Shown: piece after piece, positions 52,369 to 62,089 of the stretch
How positions within the stretch are numbered: position 1 is the stretch's first letter
Layout of the letters: every line of letters starts with the position of its first letter
Source of the DNA: CAYQJL01 sp964612295
GTDB lineage: Bacteria; Eisenbacteria; RBG-16-71-46; CAIMUX01; WJJG01
NCBI GenBank assembly: GCA_964612295.1
Contig: CAZTDY010000003.1
Location: forward strand, 90,871 to 154,870
Direction: 5' to 3'
DNA: 64,000 nucleotides
Program-made: the position numbers and the translations under genes
The notes under the pieces: model-generated
What the model saw: only the letters and a program-made list of their open reading frames with translations
The model's database searches: none
What the model was told of the DNA's origin: nothing

Positions 52369-52677
52369 CTATCCTCTCATCAACTTCGCCGCGTCGGCGT
52401 CCAGGGTTCTGAATCGGTGGTACAACCTGAGCGCCAGCGCCAGCCCCACCGACACCTCGGCCGCGGACATCGCCAGGATCATGATGAACATCACCTGCCC
52501 ATCGGCTTCGCCCCAGCGAGATCCGGCCACGACAAACGCGAGGCCGGTCGCATTCAGCATGATCTCGACGCTCATCAGCATGAAGATGATGTTGCGCCGG
52601 ATCAGCACCCCGACAAGCCCGATCAGGAAAAGCCCGGCGGCGAGGAGCAGCCCGTGTTCCATTGGAACCGGCGTCAT
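52369..52677 (-). CDS. nuoK: NADH-quinone oxidoreductase subunit K
   Basis: Short complex I subunit (102 residues, three helices). The two membrane Glu residues needed for coupling are present in MSVEIMLNATGLAFV and AAEVSVGLALAL. I chose the ATG overlapping the nuoJ stop (ATGA); the frame is open upstream inside nuoJ but NuoK homologues begin here. Confidence 0.94.
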   Translation of the reverse strand: MTPVPMEHGLLLAAGLFLIGLVGVLIRRNIIFMLMSVEIMLNATGLAFVVAGSRWGEADGQVMFIMILAMSAAEVSVGLALALRLYHRFRTLDADAAKLMRG

Positions 52678-53186
52678 GAGCGCTCCCTCCTCTCGGGCCC
52701 CGGATCGAATCCTAAGTGATAGGCGCCGACCAGACCGGCCATGAGCAGGAACGAAGCCAGCTCGACGCCGATCATGTAGGGGCCGAACATCGAGATCGCC
52801 ACCTGTTTGGCGCCGATTTCGGTCGCCCCCGCCGCTTCCGCGCCGTGGCCCAGCAGGATGTAGACAAGCTCGGCCGCCAGAATGAGCGCCAGGATCACCG
52901 GCCCTACCCAAGCCCGGCCGCTGAGCCAGGCCTTTTCCTGCCGGGTGGCCATTGGCCCCAGGTTGAGCATCATGATCACGAAGATGAACAGCACCATGAT
53001 CGCACCGGCGTAGACGATGACCTCCATGGCGGCAACGAAGGGCGCGCCGAGCGAGAAGAACACCAACGCGATGGAGAGGAGCGACACGACCAGGTAGAGG
53101 GCGGCGTGGGCTGCGTTCGAGCGGGTGACCACCATGAGCGTCGTCGCCAGCGCAACCATCCCCGATATGTAGAAGACCCAGTTCAC
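52674..53186 (-). CDS. nuoJ: NADH-quinone oxidoreductase subunit J
   Basis: Complex I membrane subunit of 170 residues, five helices. The conserved YAGAIMVLFIFVIMMLNLG segment (pi-bulge helix) and Glu in AAMEVIVYAG match the family. Starts with GTG. It follows nuoI by 14 bases and overlaps nuoK by four. Confidence 0.93.
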   Translation of the reverse strand: MNWVFYISGMVALATTLMVVTRSNAAHAALYLVVSLLSIALVFFSLGAPFVAAMEVIVYAGAIMVLFIFVIMMLNLGPMATRQEKAWLSGRAWVGPVILALILAAELVYILLGHGAEAAGATEIGAKQVAISMFGPYMIGVELASFLLMAGLVGAYHLGFDPGPERRERS

Positions 53187-53200
53187 CGTCTGTCCACCTC

Positions 53201-53725
53201 TTAGGGCATCAAATCGTGCACGTCTTCGGGAGGCTTTTCACCGTCGGCCTCACCTTTGTCTTTCCCGCGGATCGCCAGTCCTGCCTGGCGGTAGAAATTG
53301 TACTCCGGATACTTGCCCGGCCCCGAGATCAGGAGATCCTCCTTCTCGTAGACCAGGTTCTGCCGCACGTACTCGCCCATCTCGAAGTCGGGCGTCAACT
53401 GAATCGCATAGGTCGGACAGGCATCCTCACACAGGCCGCAGAAGATGCATCGCGAGAAGTTGATGCGGAAATACTTCGGGTAGCGGCGCCCTTGATCATC
53501 CTCGGTGGCCTGCAGTGAGATGCAGTCGACCGGACAGGCCGCCGAACAGAGGTAACATGCGACGCACCGCTCCTCGCCATCCGGATCGCGGGACAGGATG
53601 ATCCGCCCGCGCCATCTCGGCGGCAGCTTCGGCTTCACATCCGGATACTGAATGGTCTCCCGCTTGCGGAACGCATGCAGGAAGACCAGCCAGAGGGTCC
53701 GTATGGCATTCAGGATGTAATGCAC
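53201..53725 (-). CDS. nuoI: NADH-quinone oxidoreductase subunit I
   Basis: Peripheral-arm subunit of 174 residues carrying two [4Fe-4S] clusters (N6a, N6b): CVACYLCSAACPVDCI and CIFCGLCEDACPTYAI. It passes electrons to NuoB. The N-terminal amphipathic helix sits on NuoH. GTG start; the only TAA stop codon I found in this window. Confidence 0.94.
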   Translation of the reverse strand: MHYILNAIRTLWLVFLHAFRKRETIQYPDVKPKLPPRWRGRIILSRDPDGEERCVACYLCSAACPVDCISLQATEDDQGRRYPKYFRINFSRCIFCGLCEDACPTYAIQLTPDFEMGEYVRQNLVYEKEDLLISGPGKYPEYNFYRQAGLAIRGKDKGEADGEKPPEDVHDLMP

Positions 53726-53743
53726 GCCACCTAACTCCGAAAT

Positions 53744-54700
53744 CTACGACAACAACAACACCACCGCCGCCCCGGTCACCGCCAGGTTGAGCATGGCGAG
53801 GGGCAGCATCAACTTCCAACCAAACGAGGTCAGCTGATCGTACCGGGGACGCGGCAACGACCCCCGAATCAGGATCAGCAGACTGATGAGCACAAAGGTC
53901 TTGCCGAAGAACCACACGACCGGCGGCAGGATCGGGCCGTGCCAGCCGCCGAAGAAGAGCGTCACCATCATCGCCGACATGAGGGTGACCCCCAGGTACT
54001 CGCCGACAAAGAACATCCCGAACTTCATGCCGGAGTATTCCGTGTGGTATCCGGCGATCAACTCCGCCTCGGCCTCGGGAAGATCGAAGGGGAGCCTCTT
54101 GCTCTCGGCCGCGGCGGCCACCGCGAAAACGAGCATCCCCACGACCTGAGGTACGCAGAACCACAGGTCCTTCTGCGCATCGACGATGTCGGACAAACGG
54201 AAGGATCCCGCCTGCAGCACGACCCCCATCACCGAGAGGCCCATGAAGACCTCGTAGCTGAGCATCTGGGCCGACGCGCGCAGCCCGCCCAGCAGCGCAT
54301 ACTTGCTGTTGGAGGCCCAGCCGCCCAGAACCGTGCTGTAGACCGCCAGGGATGACATGCCGAGGAAGAAGAGCAGGCCGATGTTGAGGTCCGACACCCA
54401 CAGCCCTGGGGCAAACGGGACCACCGCAAATGACAGAAGCACGGCAATCATGATGATCGCCGGCGCAAGGATGAAGACCGGTTTGTCGGCGAAGGGCGGG
54501 ATCCAGTCTTCCTTGAAGAAGATCTTCACCATGTCCGCGACCACCTGCAGCAAGCCGAAGGGACCGACCCGATTCGGCCCATAGCGGTCCTGCCAAAGGC
54601 TGAGGAGACGGCGCTCGAGCCAGATCAATCCGGCGGCGATCGTCAACATGCCGATCAGCACGCCGAACACGATGGCCAGGGGTATCAAGATCGCGCTCAT
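53744..54700 (-). CDS. nuoH: NADH-quinone oxidoreductase subunit H
   Basis: Quinone-chamber membrane subunit, 318 residues, eight helices. LIWLERRLLSLWQDRYGPNRV is the conserved cytoplasmic loop, and EAEAELIAGYHTEYSGMKF carries the acidic residues near the quinone entrance. I chose the ATG overlapping the nuoG stop (TCATGA on this strand); the open frame extends 69 bases upstream within nuoG. Confidence 0.94.
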   Translation of the reverse strand: MSAILIPLAIVFGVLIGMLTIAAGLIWLERRLLSLWQDRYGPNRVGPFGLLQVVADMVKIFFKEDWIPPFADKPVFILAPAIIMIAVLLSFAVVPFAPGLWVSDLNIGLLFFLGMSSLAVYSTVLGGWASNSKYALLGGLRASAQMLSYEVFMGLSVMGVVLQAGSFRLSDIVDAQKDLWFCVPQVVGMLVFAVAAAAESKRLPFDLPEAEAELIAGYHTEYSGMKFGMFFVGEYLGVTLMSAMMVTLFFGGWHGPILPPVVWFFGKTFVLISLLILIRGSLPRPRYDQLTSFGWKLMLPLAMLNLAVTGAAVVLLLS

Positions 54701-57480
54701 GATCCGTCCCCCTTGCTCACCTTGACCCACTCGAAGCCGAGCACCGCCGGGACGCCCCTCATCCCGCACGGCAGGCCGACCAGGCCTGCGGGAATCCGGT
54801 CGTCGATCGCGAGCGTCAGCAGAACGGACGGCATGTGTCCGGCCGAGTCCGCTGCGTCGATCCTGACCTGCTCACCCTCCGCGGCACCGATCTCCTGGGC
54901 CGTGGCCGCGCTCATCAAAACCCGGGATTCCGGAGTCCGCTGCGCCACGGGCGCGGATCGCGCGCTCAGAAGCTCAGAGCCATAGATCTCATGAAGTCCC
55001 ACGGCGCGCCACTGCCCGGCCCGTAGTTCAAACCGACCAGGCATGTCGGTCGCGTATCGAGGAGCGATCCCCTCGCGCCGCTCGAAGAGGCGCTGACCGA
55101 CCACGCCGCCCAGAAGCGGACCCGAGACCTCTTCTTGGAAGCGCGTCAGCGCCGAAGCGGAGTTCCACCCGGACGCCCAGTAACGGTTGATGAGATGAGG
55201 CGGCGTGTGGGCCCCACCCTCCATCGAAAAGTTGAGAGGTGTATCGGGGTCCTCGGGCGGCTTCGGTTCGCTGACCGCGATCTTCGCGTTGATGGAGGTT
55301 CGCCCACTCGCCCGATGCGACTGGCGCGCGATGCCTCCGCCCATCAGGATTTTCTCATCCTGCGCGATCAACGCGCTCAGGGGCGTCAGCTCATCCACCT
55401 GCTGCGCCATGTCCGTGGCGAGTGCATTCAGCGTAGCGGACTGGTAATCCGCTGCGGGTCCGATCCAGCGCCAAGCCGGCCGCACGGTCGCGAGCGGGGT
55501 GCTCGCGCCGTAGGATCGTTGCAGCCGTCCTTCGTTGTTCAGATAGGTCCCCGCGCCATCGGCGAAGCTCGTCGTAGGCAGCACCAGATCGGCCAGCGCT
55601 GTGGCCTCCGTTTCGAGGTAGTCCAGGACCACCAGACGACGGGCGGCCTGTCTGAGCTCGTCCAAAGCCCCCCGACCCATTCGCCAGACGAAGTCGTTCT
55701 CTAAGAGGATCACCGTATCGGCGCGTTTCTCTTTCAGATCGTCGATCACCGATTCAACGCTGCGCGTCGACAGCAACCCCGATCCCAGGCTGTTCGCTTC
55801 GTTCGTGGTCAGGAAGATCCCGCTCTCAGGGTTTTGCTGTCCCAACGCGCGGGCGATGTTGCCCGCCGCCCTGATCACCGCGCTCGAGTTTCCGCTCATA
55901 CCGGCGATCACCACGGGACGTTCGGCGCTGCGGAGAGCCTCTGCAATCTGAATCGCCCACTCACGTGCGCCCTCGGCCAGATCCGCAATCGGCGGCAACT
56001 GAGCGTCGAGCTCGTGCGCCACCGCCATCGCGAGCCGCGCAATCTCCTCGGGCGCCGCCCGCAGCGTCTCCTCGGCCAACCCATCGAGAGAGGTGGCCGC
56101 CGGGGTCGCCACAAACAGCGGTCCGCGGGAAGAGCCTTCCAGCAGGCGGACGCAGGCGTCGTCCCATTCGGGGAAGTTGTGGGGCGCCACCTGCTCCTTG
56201 ATCGGCTTGCGGCGAACAGCCTGGCGCACGCTCAGCTCCAAGAGCGGGGCGCTTGCGCCGACATCTTCGCCCAGAACAAGGACGGCATCCGCCCGCGCAA
56301 CCTCCTGCAGGCTGAACGGGTGAACGCTTCCCTCGCGGAGGATACTCAGAATGGCCTCCAGGGAGGCCATCTCCGCCGCGGCCAGACCACCACTGAACCG
56401 ATCCGCCCCCACGAGCTCGCGCAAGGCGAAATTGTTCTCAAGCGTACTTCGCGGGGATCCGATGCCGACGATGCCGTTAGCCTGGGCGAGGATCTCACCC
56501 AGCGTCCCCTTCGCCTCCTCGCACGCGACCAAGGCCGCGTGCGCGTCGATCCGGCCGGCATCTGGCAGCGCCGCACCGCCAGCCGCGTCGGGATGCTCGG
56601 CCCCTGCAACCTTGAACGGCCTGCCCGCTACCTGCGGCACCCTCACGGTCTTCTGATCGTGAACGAAGGCATATCCGAACCGGCCGCGATCGCAGAGGAA
56701 GTAGCCGTTCACCTCCGGGTGATACCGATTCAGAATCCGCCGCACCGTGCCGTAGCGTTCTGCGGCGATGGTGTTGCACCCAAGCCCGCAGTGCATACAG
56801 ATCGAAGGCGCCGTCTGCAGATCCCACTTGCGCGTGTAGTGTGCGCGCAGCGGTTTGTCGGTGAAGACGCCGGTCGGGCAGACCTCCACCAGGTTCCCGC
56901 TGAAGGGCGACTCCAGGGCGCCGTCTTTCGAACGGCCGAAGTAGGTCCGATCCCGCGATCCCAGCGGCACCAGATCCCGGCCTCCCGCGTAGTCGCGATA
57001 GAACCGCACGCAGCGATAACAGCGAATGCAACGGTTCATCTCATGGTTGATGAAAGGACCCAAGTTCTGATTGCGGAAGGTGCGCTTCTTGAAGCGGTGG
57101 CGCCGGTAGGTGTGCCCGGTCATCACCGTCATATCCTGCAGATGACACTCCCCACCCTCGTCGCAGACCGGGCAGTCGTGCGGGTGACTGGTCATCAGCC
57201 ATTCGAGGACCAGGGCGCGAAACTCCTGCGCGTCCTGATCGTCGATTGAAAGGCGGGTGCCGTCCTTGGCAGCCGTCATGCAGGCCATCACAAGGGTGCC
57301 CTGCACGTCGTTTTCATCCTTGAACAGCTTGATTGCACACTGGCGGCACGAACCCACCGACCCCAACGCCCCATGCCAACAGAAATAGGGCAGGTCATAC
57401 CCCAGCGTGAGAAGCGCCTGGAGCAGATTCTGCCCGTCGGCGATCTCATGGGGCCCGTTGTCGATGTAGATCGTCGCCAT
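54697..57480 (-). CDS. nuoG: NADH-quinone oxidoreductase subunit G
   Basis: Large peripheral subunit, 927 residues, close to enterobacterial length. It opens with a [2Fe-2S] ferredoxin domain (C-x-x-x-...-GSCRQCAIKL), then HPHDCPVCDEGGECHLQDM (His-ligated cluster N5 and N1b region), RCIRCYRCVRFYRDYAGG, and CMHCGLGCN for an N7-like cluster, so an extra [4Fe-4S] cluster is likely. A molybdopterin-oxidoreductase-like domain fills the rest, without the active-site Cys. GGAG precedes the ATG, two bases after the nuoF stop. Confidence 0.94.
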   Translation of the reverse strand: MATIYIDNGPHEIADGQNLLQALLTLGYDLPYFCWHGALGSVGSCRQCAIKLFKDENDVQGTLVMACMTAAKDGTRLSIDDQDAQEFRALVLEWLMTSHPHDCPVCDEGGECHLQDMTVMTGHTYRRHRFKKRTFRNQNLGPFINHEMNRCIRCYRCVRFYRDYAGGRDLVPLGSRDRTYFGRSKDGALESPFSGNLVEVCPTGVFTDKPLRAHYTRKWDLQTAPSICMHCGLGCNTIAAERYGTVRRILNRYHPEVNGYFLCDRGRFGYAFVHDQKTVRVPQVAGRPFKVAGAEHPDAAGGAALPDAGRIDAHAALVACEEAKGTLGEILAQANGIVGIGSPRSTLENNFALRELVGADRFSGGLAAAEMASLEAILSILREGSVHPFSLQEVARADAVLVLGEDVGASAPLLELSVRQAVRRKPIKEQVAPHNFPEWDDACVRLLEGSSRGPLFVATPAATSLDGLAEETLRAAPEEIARLAMAVAHELDAQLPPIADLAEGAREWAIQIAEALRSAERPVVIAGMSGNSSAVIRAAGNIARALGQQNPESGIFLTTNEANSLGSGLLSTRSVESVIDDLKEKRADTVILLENDFVWRMGRGALDELRQAARRLVVLDYLETEATALADLVLPTTSFADGAGTYLNNEGRLQRSYGASTPLATVRPAWRWIGPAADYQSATLNALATDMAQQVDELTPLSALIAQDEKILMGGGIARQSHRASGRTSINAKIAVSEPKPPEDPDTPLNFSMEGGAHTPPHLINRYWASGWNSASALTRFQEEVSGPLLGGVVGQRLFERREGIAPRYATDMPGRFELRAGQWRAVGLHEIYGSELLSARSAPVAQRTPESRVLMSAATAQEIGAAEGEQVRIDAADSAGHMPSVLLTLAIDDRIPAGLVGLPCGMRGVPAVLGFEWVKVSKGDGS

Positions 57481-57482
57481 AC

Positions 57483-58757
57483 CTATCTCCAAGGACACCT
57501 GCGTTCGGCAATGTGCGCCCTGAATTCTTCTCGGAAGTACTTGAGACCGCTCTTGATCGGTTCGGCCGCGCCGGGCGCCAGCGCACAGAAGCTGTAGCCC
57601 TTCGCGAGGATCGTCCCATGCTGCTCGAGCAGGTCCAGATCCTCCAGCCGGCCTTCTCCGGCCTCGATCGCGCTGAGCGTCTCCTTCGACCAGGCCAGCC
57701 CTTCACGGCAGGGCGTGCACCAGCCGCACGATTCCTGGGCGAAGAAGCGCGTCAGGTTGAGCACCGCACCCACCGGACAGGTCTGATCATCGATCACGAT
57801 CATCGTTCCGGTTCCCAGACGGCTGCCGGCCTTCTCGATCGACGCGAAATCCATGGGCAGGTCGAGATGTTCCGCCACCAGGAAGTCGGTCGAGGCGCCG
57901 CCGGGCAACAGTGCCCGAAACGCGCGCCCGTCCAACATGCCGCCGGCGTGTCCCTCGAGGATCTCGCGGATGGGCGTGCCGAGCGGCAGCTCCCATAACC
58001 CCGGGTTCTTCACCGGACCACTGACCCCGAAGATCTTCGTGCCCGCATCGTCGGTCAGTCCCAAACCCTGGAACCACTCGACCCCGTTCGCGATGATGTG
58101 GGGGACCATCGACAACGTCTCGACGTTGTTGACGATGGTCGGCTTTCCCAGGAACCCGGCCATCGGCGGGAACGGCGGCTTCGCGCGCGGGTTGGCGCGT
58201 TTGCCCTCGAGCGAGCTGATGAGCGCTGTCTCCTCGCCGCAGATATAGCGGCCGGCGCTCGTGTGCACGAGCAACTCACAGTCGAAGCCGGAGCCGAGGA
58301 TGTTCTTGCCCAGATACCCGGCCTCTCGCGCCTCGGCCAGTGATCGCCGCAAGATGTCCGCCGCATCGTGATACGCCCAGCGCAGGAAGATGTAGGCTTT
58401 GTCGGCGCCCATCGCATAGGACGCGAGGATCATCCCCTCGATGAGCTGATGCGGCTGCGATTCGAGCAGCAGACGATCTTTGAAGGTGCCCGGCTCCATC
58501 TCATCGGCGTTGCAGAGCAGGTACTTCGGCCGGGGGGCTTGATCGCCCGTCGGCACGAACGACCACTTGAGCCCGGTGGGGAATCCCGCCCCGCCGCGGC
58601 CGCGCAGGCCGGAATCCTTGACCACGCCGATCACGTCGGCCGGCGACATCTCTTTGAGCGCCTTCTTCAGGGCACGGTACCCGCCCGCGGCCTCGTAGGC
58701 CGCCAGATCGAGCGGCGCCCGGTCGGGGCGGATGTTTCCTGTCAGCGGCCGCTCCAT
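57483..58757 (-). CDS. nuoF: NADH-quinone oxidoreductase subunit F
   Basis: NADH-oxidising flavoprotein subunit, 424 residues. GLRGRGGAGFPTGLKWSF binds NADH and FMN, NADEMEPGTFKDR is the FMN-binding loop, and ESCGWCTPCREG plus the later SFCALAPG hold cluster N3. The ATG overlaps the nuoE stop by one base (TGATG); a GTG immediately upstream is an alternative. Confidence 0.95.
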   Translation of the reverse strand: MERPLTGNIRPDRAPLDLAAYEAAGGYRALKKALKEMSPADVIGVVKDSGLRGRGGAGFPTGLKWSFVPTGDQAPRPKYLLCNADEMEPGTFKDRLLLESQPHQLIEGMILASYAMGADKAYIFLRWAYHDAADILRRSLAEAREAGYLGKNILGSGFDCELLVHTSAGRYICGEETALISSLEGKRANPRAKPPFPPMAGFLGKPTIVNNVETLSMVPHIIANGVEWFQGLGLTDDAGTKIFGVSGPVKNPGLWELPLGTPIREILEGHAGGMLDGRAFRALLPGGASTDFLVAEHLDLPMDFASIEKAGSRLGTGTMIVIDDQTCPVGAVLNLTRFFAQESCGWCTPCREGLAWSKETLSAIEAGEGRLEDLDLLEQHGTILAKGYSFCALAPGAAEPIKSGLKYFREEFRAHIAERRCPWR

Positions 58758-59224
58758 CACGTATGCTTCTCCAGAATCTCGTCGATCTTCTCCGGCGTCA
58801 GGTTGCCGTAAAGTTCCTTGCCCACCATCATCGCGGGCGCCAGATCACACGCGCCCAGACAGGGCATGGCCAGCAACGTGAAACGATCGTCGGGGGTCGT
58901 TTCGCCCAGGCCGATTCCCAGTTTGTTTTTCAAGTAGTCGCAGACTGTCTCATACCCCATCACCCAGCAGCTGATGCTGTCGCACAGGCGGATCACGTGC
59001 CGGCCCACCGGCCGCCGGTAGATGTGGTTGTAGAAGGTGGCCACACTGTCCAGCTCGTGGATCGTCAGGCCGAGAAACTCCGCCAGGTCGGCAAGCGCAT
59101 CGTCGCTCACCCACCCGCGATGCTCCTGGACAACCTTGAGCGCATCGATCGTCACCCGGGCCGCGTCGCCATCGGCGTGCGCCAGCTCGGCTTCGATCTC
59201 CTGTCTTTCTTCAGCGCTCAGCAT
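58757..59224 (-). CDS. nuoE: NADH-quinone oxidoreductase subunit E
   Basis: Thioredoxin-like [2Fe-2S] subunit, 155 residues, holding cluster N1a with ligands in LCDSISC and CLGACDLAP. VATFYNHIYRRPVG is a family signature. It pairs with NuoF in the NADH dehydrogenase module. It lies 16 bases behind nuoCD. Confidence 0.94.
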   Translation of the reverse strand: MLSAEERQEIEAELAHADGDAARVTIDALKVVQEHRGWVSDDALADLAEFLGLTIHELDSVATFYNHIYRRPVGRHVIRLCDSISCWVMGYETVCDYLKNKLGIGLGETTPDDRFTLLAMPCLGACDLAPAMMVGKELYGNLTPEKIDEILEKHT

Positions 59225-59240
59225 TCTCGACTGCCTTCCC

Positions 59241-61004
59241 TCATCGGTCGATGTCGGCCAGCACGAAGTCCATCGCGCCCAGGACGGCCATCAGGTCGGG
59301 GATCATCAGCCCCCGAGTCAATACCGGCAACATCTGCATGTGCGCGAACGACGGGGCGCGGACGCGCGTGCGGTAGGACATCGTCCCGCCGTCACTGGTC
59401 ACGTAGTAGTTGGTGGCGCCCTTGCTCGCCTCCGTGATCACGGTGGCCTCGCCCGGGGGCACCACCGGCCCCCAGCTCACCCCGAGGAAGTGCGTGATCA
59501 GCGTTTCGATGTCCTTCATCGTGCGCTCTTTCATCGGCGGAGTGGCCTGCGGGTGATCGGCCTTGTAGGGCCCTTCCGGCATGTTCTCGAGACACTGCTT
59601 GATGATGCGCAGGCTCTGCGACATCTCCGCGACGCGCACCCGCGCTCGGTCGTAGCAGTCGCCGCCATGGGCGATCGGAATGTCGAACTCGAATTGATCG
59701 TAGCCGCTGTAGGGTATCCGCTTGCGGAAGTCGAACTCGAGACCGCAGGCCCGCAGGCCCGGCCCCGTCATGCCCCAGTCGATCGCCTGTTCGAGCGTGC
59801 AGGCGCCGACCCCCACCGTGCGACCTCTTAGGATCCGATTCTGCATCACCATCTTGTCGTACTCGTTCAGATGGGGAGGCAGATAGTCGAGAAAGGCGCG
59901 GATCATCCGATCCCAGCCGTTCGGCAGATCCTGCGCCACGCCGCCGATGCGGAACCAGCTCGGATGCATCCGGCCACCGCAGATCGCTTCGGTGATCTCC
60001 AGGATCCGCTCGCGGTCGGTGAACATGTAGAAGACCGGGGACAGTGCGCCGATATCCTGCGCGAACGTGCCGTACCAGACGAGGTGGCTTGCGATCCGAT
60101 AGAGCTCGCACATCATCACGCGAATCACCTGGGCCCGGTCGGGCACCGTGATCCCGGCGAGCTTCTCAACCGCCAGGCAGTAGGGCAGGTTGTTGAGGAC
60201 GCCGCCCAGGTAATCGATCCGATCGGTGTAGGGGATGTAGGTGTGCCACGACTGCCGCTCCCCCATCTTCTCCGCGCCGCGATGATGGAAGCCGATCTCC
60301 GGCACCAGATCGACGATCTCTTCACCGTCGAGCTGGAGGATCACCCGCAGGACACCGTGTGTTCCGGGATGCTGCGGCCCGAGGTTCAAGAACATGAAGT
60401 CGCTGCCGTGATATTCCTTCTTCATCCCCCACTCTTCCGGACGGAAACGCAGCGCCTCCTGCTCGCGGGCCGCCTTCGCGGGGGTCAACTCGAACGGGCC
60501 GGCCTCGGTCGCACGCGCGTAGTGGTCCTTGCGCAGGGGATGTCCTTCCCAGGTCTTCGGCATCAGGATCCGCCGCAGATGCGGGTGTCCTTCGAAACGG
60601 ATGCCGAACATATCCCACACTTCGCACTCGTACCAGTCGGCCATCGACCACAGCGGCATGATCGAGGGGATGCTGGGCGAATCACCCAGCAGCGCGACCT
60701 TCACGCGCAGCTGCCCAGAGCGCTCCAGCGAGAGGAGATGATAGACAACCGTGAAATCCGAGTCGGGCAGACCGGTCCGATGCTGGCGCAAGCGCTCATC
60801 GATCGCGGTCAGGTCGTAGAGCAGCGGATAGGGGTGTTCGGCCCTGGCTTTGGCAAAGGACAGCGCATCGAATAACCAGTCCGCTGGAATCCAGATCGTG
60901 TCGATCCCATCATGGGTCGCCTCAATCCGGACAGACTCCGCCCCAAGCTTCTCGCGGAGTTCCTGGACAATCGAGCCCACCTCGGTCACCGGCGCACGTC
61001 CCAT
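59241..61004 (-). CDS. nuoCD: NADH-quinone oxidoreductase fused subunit C/D
   Basis: Fusion of the 30-kDa (NuoC, residues about 1-190) and 49-kDa (NuoD, about 195-587) subunits. The NuoC part shows DMFGIRFEGHPHLRRIL and WEGHPLRKD; the NuoD part LNLGPQHPGTHGVLR (quinone-site His) and the C-terminal LGAMDFVLADIDR. The quinone pocket forms between this subunit and NuoB. The ATG directly abuts the nuoB stop. Fusion is known from Enterobacteria and several other phyla. Confidence 0.95.
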   Translation of the reverse strand: MGRAPVTEVGSIVQELREKLGAESVRIEATHDGIDTIWIPADWLFDALSFAKARAEHPYPLLYDLTAIDERLRQHRTGLPDSDFTVVYHLLSLERSGQLRVKVALLGDSPSIPSIMPLWSMADWYECEVWDMFGIRFEGHPHLRRILMPKTWEGHPLRKDHYARATEAGPFELTPAKAAREQEALRFRPEEWGMKKEYHGSDFMFLNLGPQHPGTHGVLRVILQLDGEEIVDLVPEIGFHHRGAEKMGERQSWHTYIPYTDRIDYLGGVLNNLPYCLAVEKLAGITVPDRAQVIRVMMCELYRIASHLVWYGTFAQDIGALSPVFYMFTDRERILEITEAICGGRMHPSWFRIGGVAQDLPNGWDRMIRAFLDYLPPHLNEYDKMVMQNRILRGRTVGVGACTLEQAIDWGMTGPGLRACGLEFDFRKRIPYSGYDQFEFDIPIAHGGDCYDRARVRVAEMSQSLRIIKQCLENMPEGPYKADHPQATPPMKERTMKDIETLITHFLGVSWGPVVPPGEATVITEASKGATNYYVTSDGGTMSYRTRVRAPSFAHMQMLPVLTRGLMIPDLMAVLGAMDFVLADIDR

Positions 61005-61664
61005 CTATTCAACCTCGGTCGGCGGCCGCAGCACAGTTGCACGCCGCCGATCCTCCCGCTTGAGATCCCGCATGGCCGGCATCTCCAGCCGGCGCGTTTC
61101 CTGCGGCCCCACCACCCAACTCAGCGGCCGGCGTTCATTGCCCACCGCTTCGCGGAGAAGGAGGAGTCCCTCCATGAATGCATCGGGCCGCGGCGGACAA
61201 CCGGGAACGTACACGTCCACCGGCAGAAACTTGTCCACGCCCTGTACTACGCTGTAGATGTCGAACATCCCACCGGAACAGGCGCAGGCGCCCATCGCAA
61301 TCACCCACCGCGGCTCCATGAGCTGCTCATAGAGGCGCTGGATGATCGGTGCCATTTTGACGAACGGGGTTCCGGCGATCACCATCAGGTCGGCCTGGCG
61401 CGGCGAGCCGCGAATGACCTCGGCGCCGAAGCGGGCCACGTCGTATTTGCTGGTGAGACTCGTCGCCATCTCGACGAAGCAGCAGGACAGTCCAAACGCA
61501 TAGGGCCACATCGAGTTCTTGCGTCCCCACGCGAGCAGATCTTCCAAGCGGGACAGGATCACGCTCTCGCGGGCGGCTTCCTCGAGGCCCGCATCCCCGG
61601 CGAGGGGGCTCTGCGGAACGGGAACCGGGCCGGCCTCCCCGGCCTGATGGAGGCTCCACTTCAC
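61005..61664 (-). CDS. nuoB: NADH-quinone oxidoreductase subunit B
   Basis: N2-cluster subunit, 219 residues. Adjacent cysteines in FGLSCCFVEMATS with GACACSGGMF and VPGCPPRPDAFMEGL provide the [4Fe-4S] ligands. An N-terminal extension of about 40 residues (MKWSLHQAGEAG...) precedes the core. GTG start overlapping the nuoA stop by four bases (GTGA). Confidence 0.95.
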   Translation of the reverse strand: MKWSLHQAGEAGPVPVPQSPLAGDAGLEEAARESVILSRLEDLLAWGRKNSMWPYAFGLSCCFVEMATSLTSKYDVARFGAEVIRGSPRQADLMVIAGTPFVKMAPIIQRLYEQLMEPRWVIAMGACACSGGMFDIYSVVQGVDKFLPVDVYVPGCPPRPDAFMEGLLLLREAVGNERRPLSWVVGPQETRRLEMPAMRDLKREDRRRATVLRPPTEVE

Positions 61665-62089
61665 GCTTCACCTCCTTGCGTCCGAATCTCTTCCTCACGT
61701 CTGCGCTTCATCACGGCGGTCGTGCCCCAATCCAGGGCACCCACCCGCACGAGATAGATGAGGGCGACCCCGAGAACCGCCATGAAGAAGACGGCCTCGA
61801 TGTACCCGGCCCACCCCAACTCGCGGGCCGCGACTGCCCAGGCGACGATGAAAGCCACCTCGAGGTCGAAGATCACGAAGAACATCGCCAGAAGATAGAA
61901 CTTGGCAGAGATACGCAGGCGGGCGGATCCGGCAGAGACGATCCCGGACTCGAACGGCTCAGCCGTAGCGCGGTCGCGATGACGCTGGCCGAGAATGTGC
62001 GATAAGGCAATCATGACCGTCACGAGACCCAGCACGGCCAGCACATAGATCCCCAGCGGCCAGAATGCATCAACCTGGTTGGCTTCCAC
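61661..62089 (-). CDS. nuoA: NADH-quinone oxidoreductase subunit A
   Basis: Three-helix complex I subunit of about 142 residues; first gene of the operon. FESGIVSAGSARLRISAKFY and FFVIFDLEVAF are family signatures, the latter with the conserved acidic residues, and YLVRVGALDWG ends the protein. The start is uncertain: GTG at 62089 gives family length, whereas a TTG at 62137 with AGGGCGG upstream would add 16 residues. Confidence 0.92.
   Translation of the reverse strand: MEANQVDAFWPLGIYVLAVLGLVTVMIALSHILGQRHRDRATAEPFESGIVSAGSARLRISAKFYLLAMFFVIFDLEVAFIVAWAVAARELGWAGYIEAVFFMAVLGVALIYLVRVGALDWGTTAVMKRRREEEIRTQGGEA

Noticed and set aside
47324..57249. Several long plus-strand open frames opposite the nuo genes
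   Set aside because: They are the complements of highly conserved complex I genes and encode no recognisable domain.
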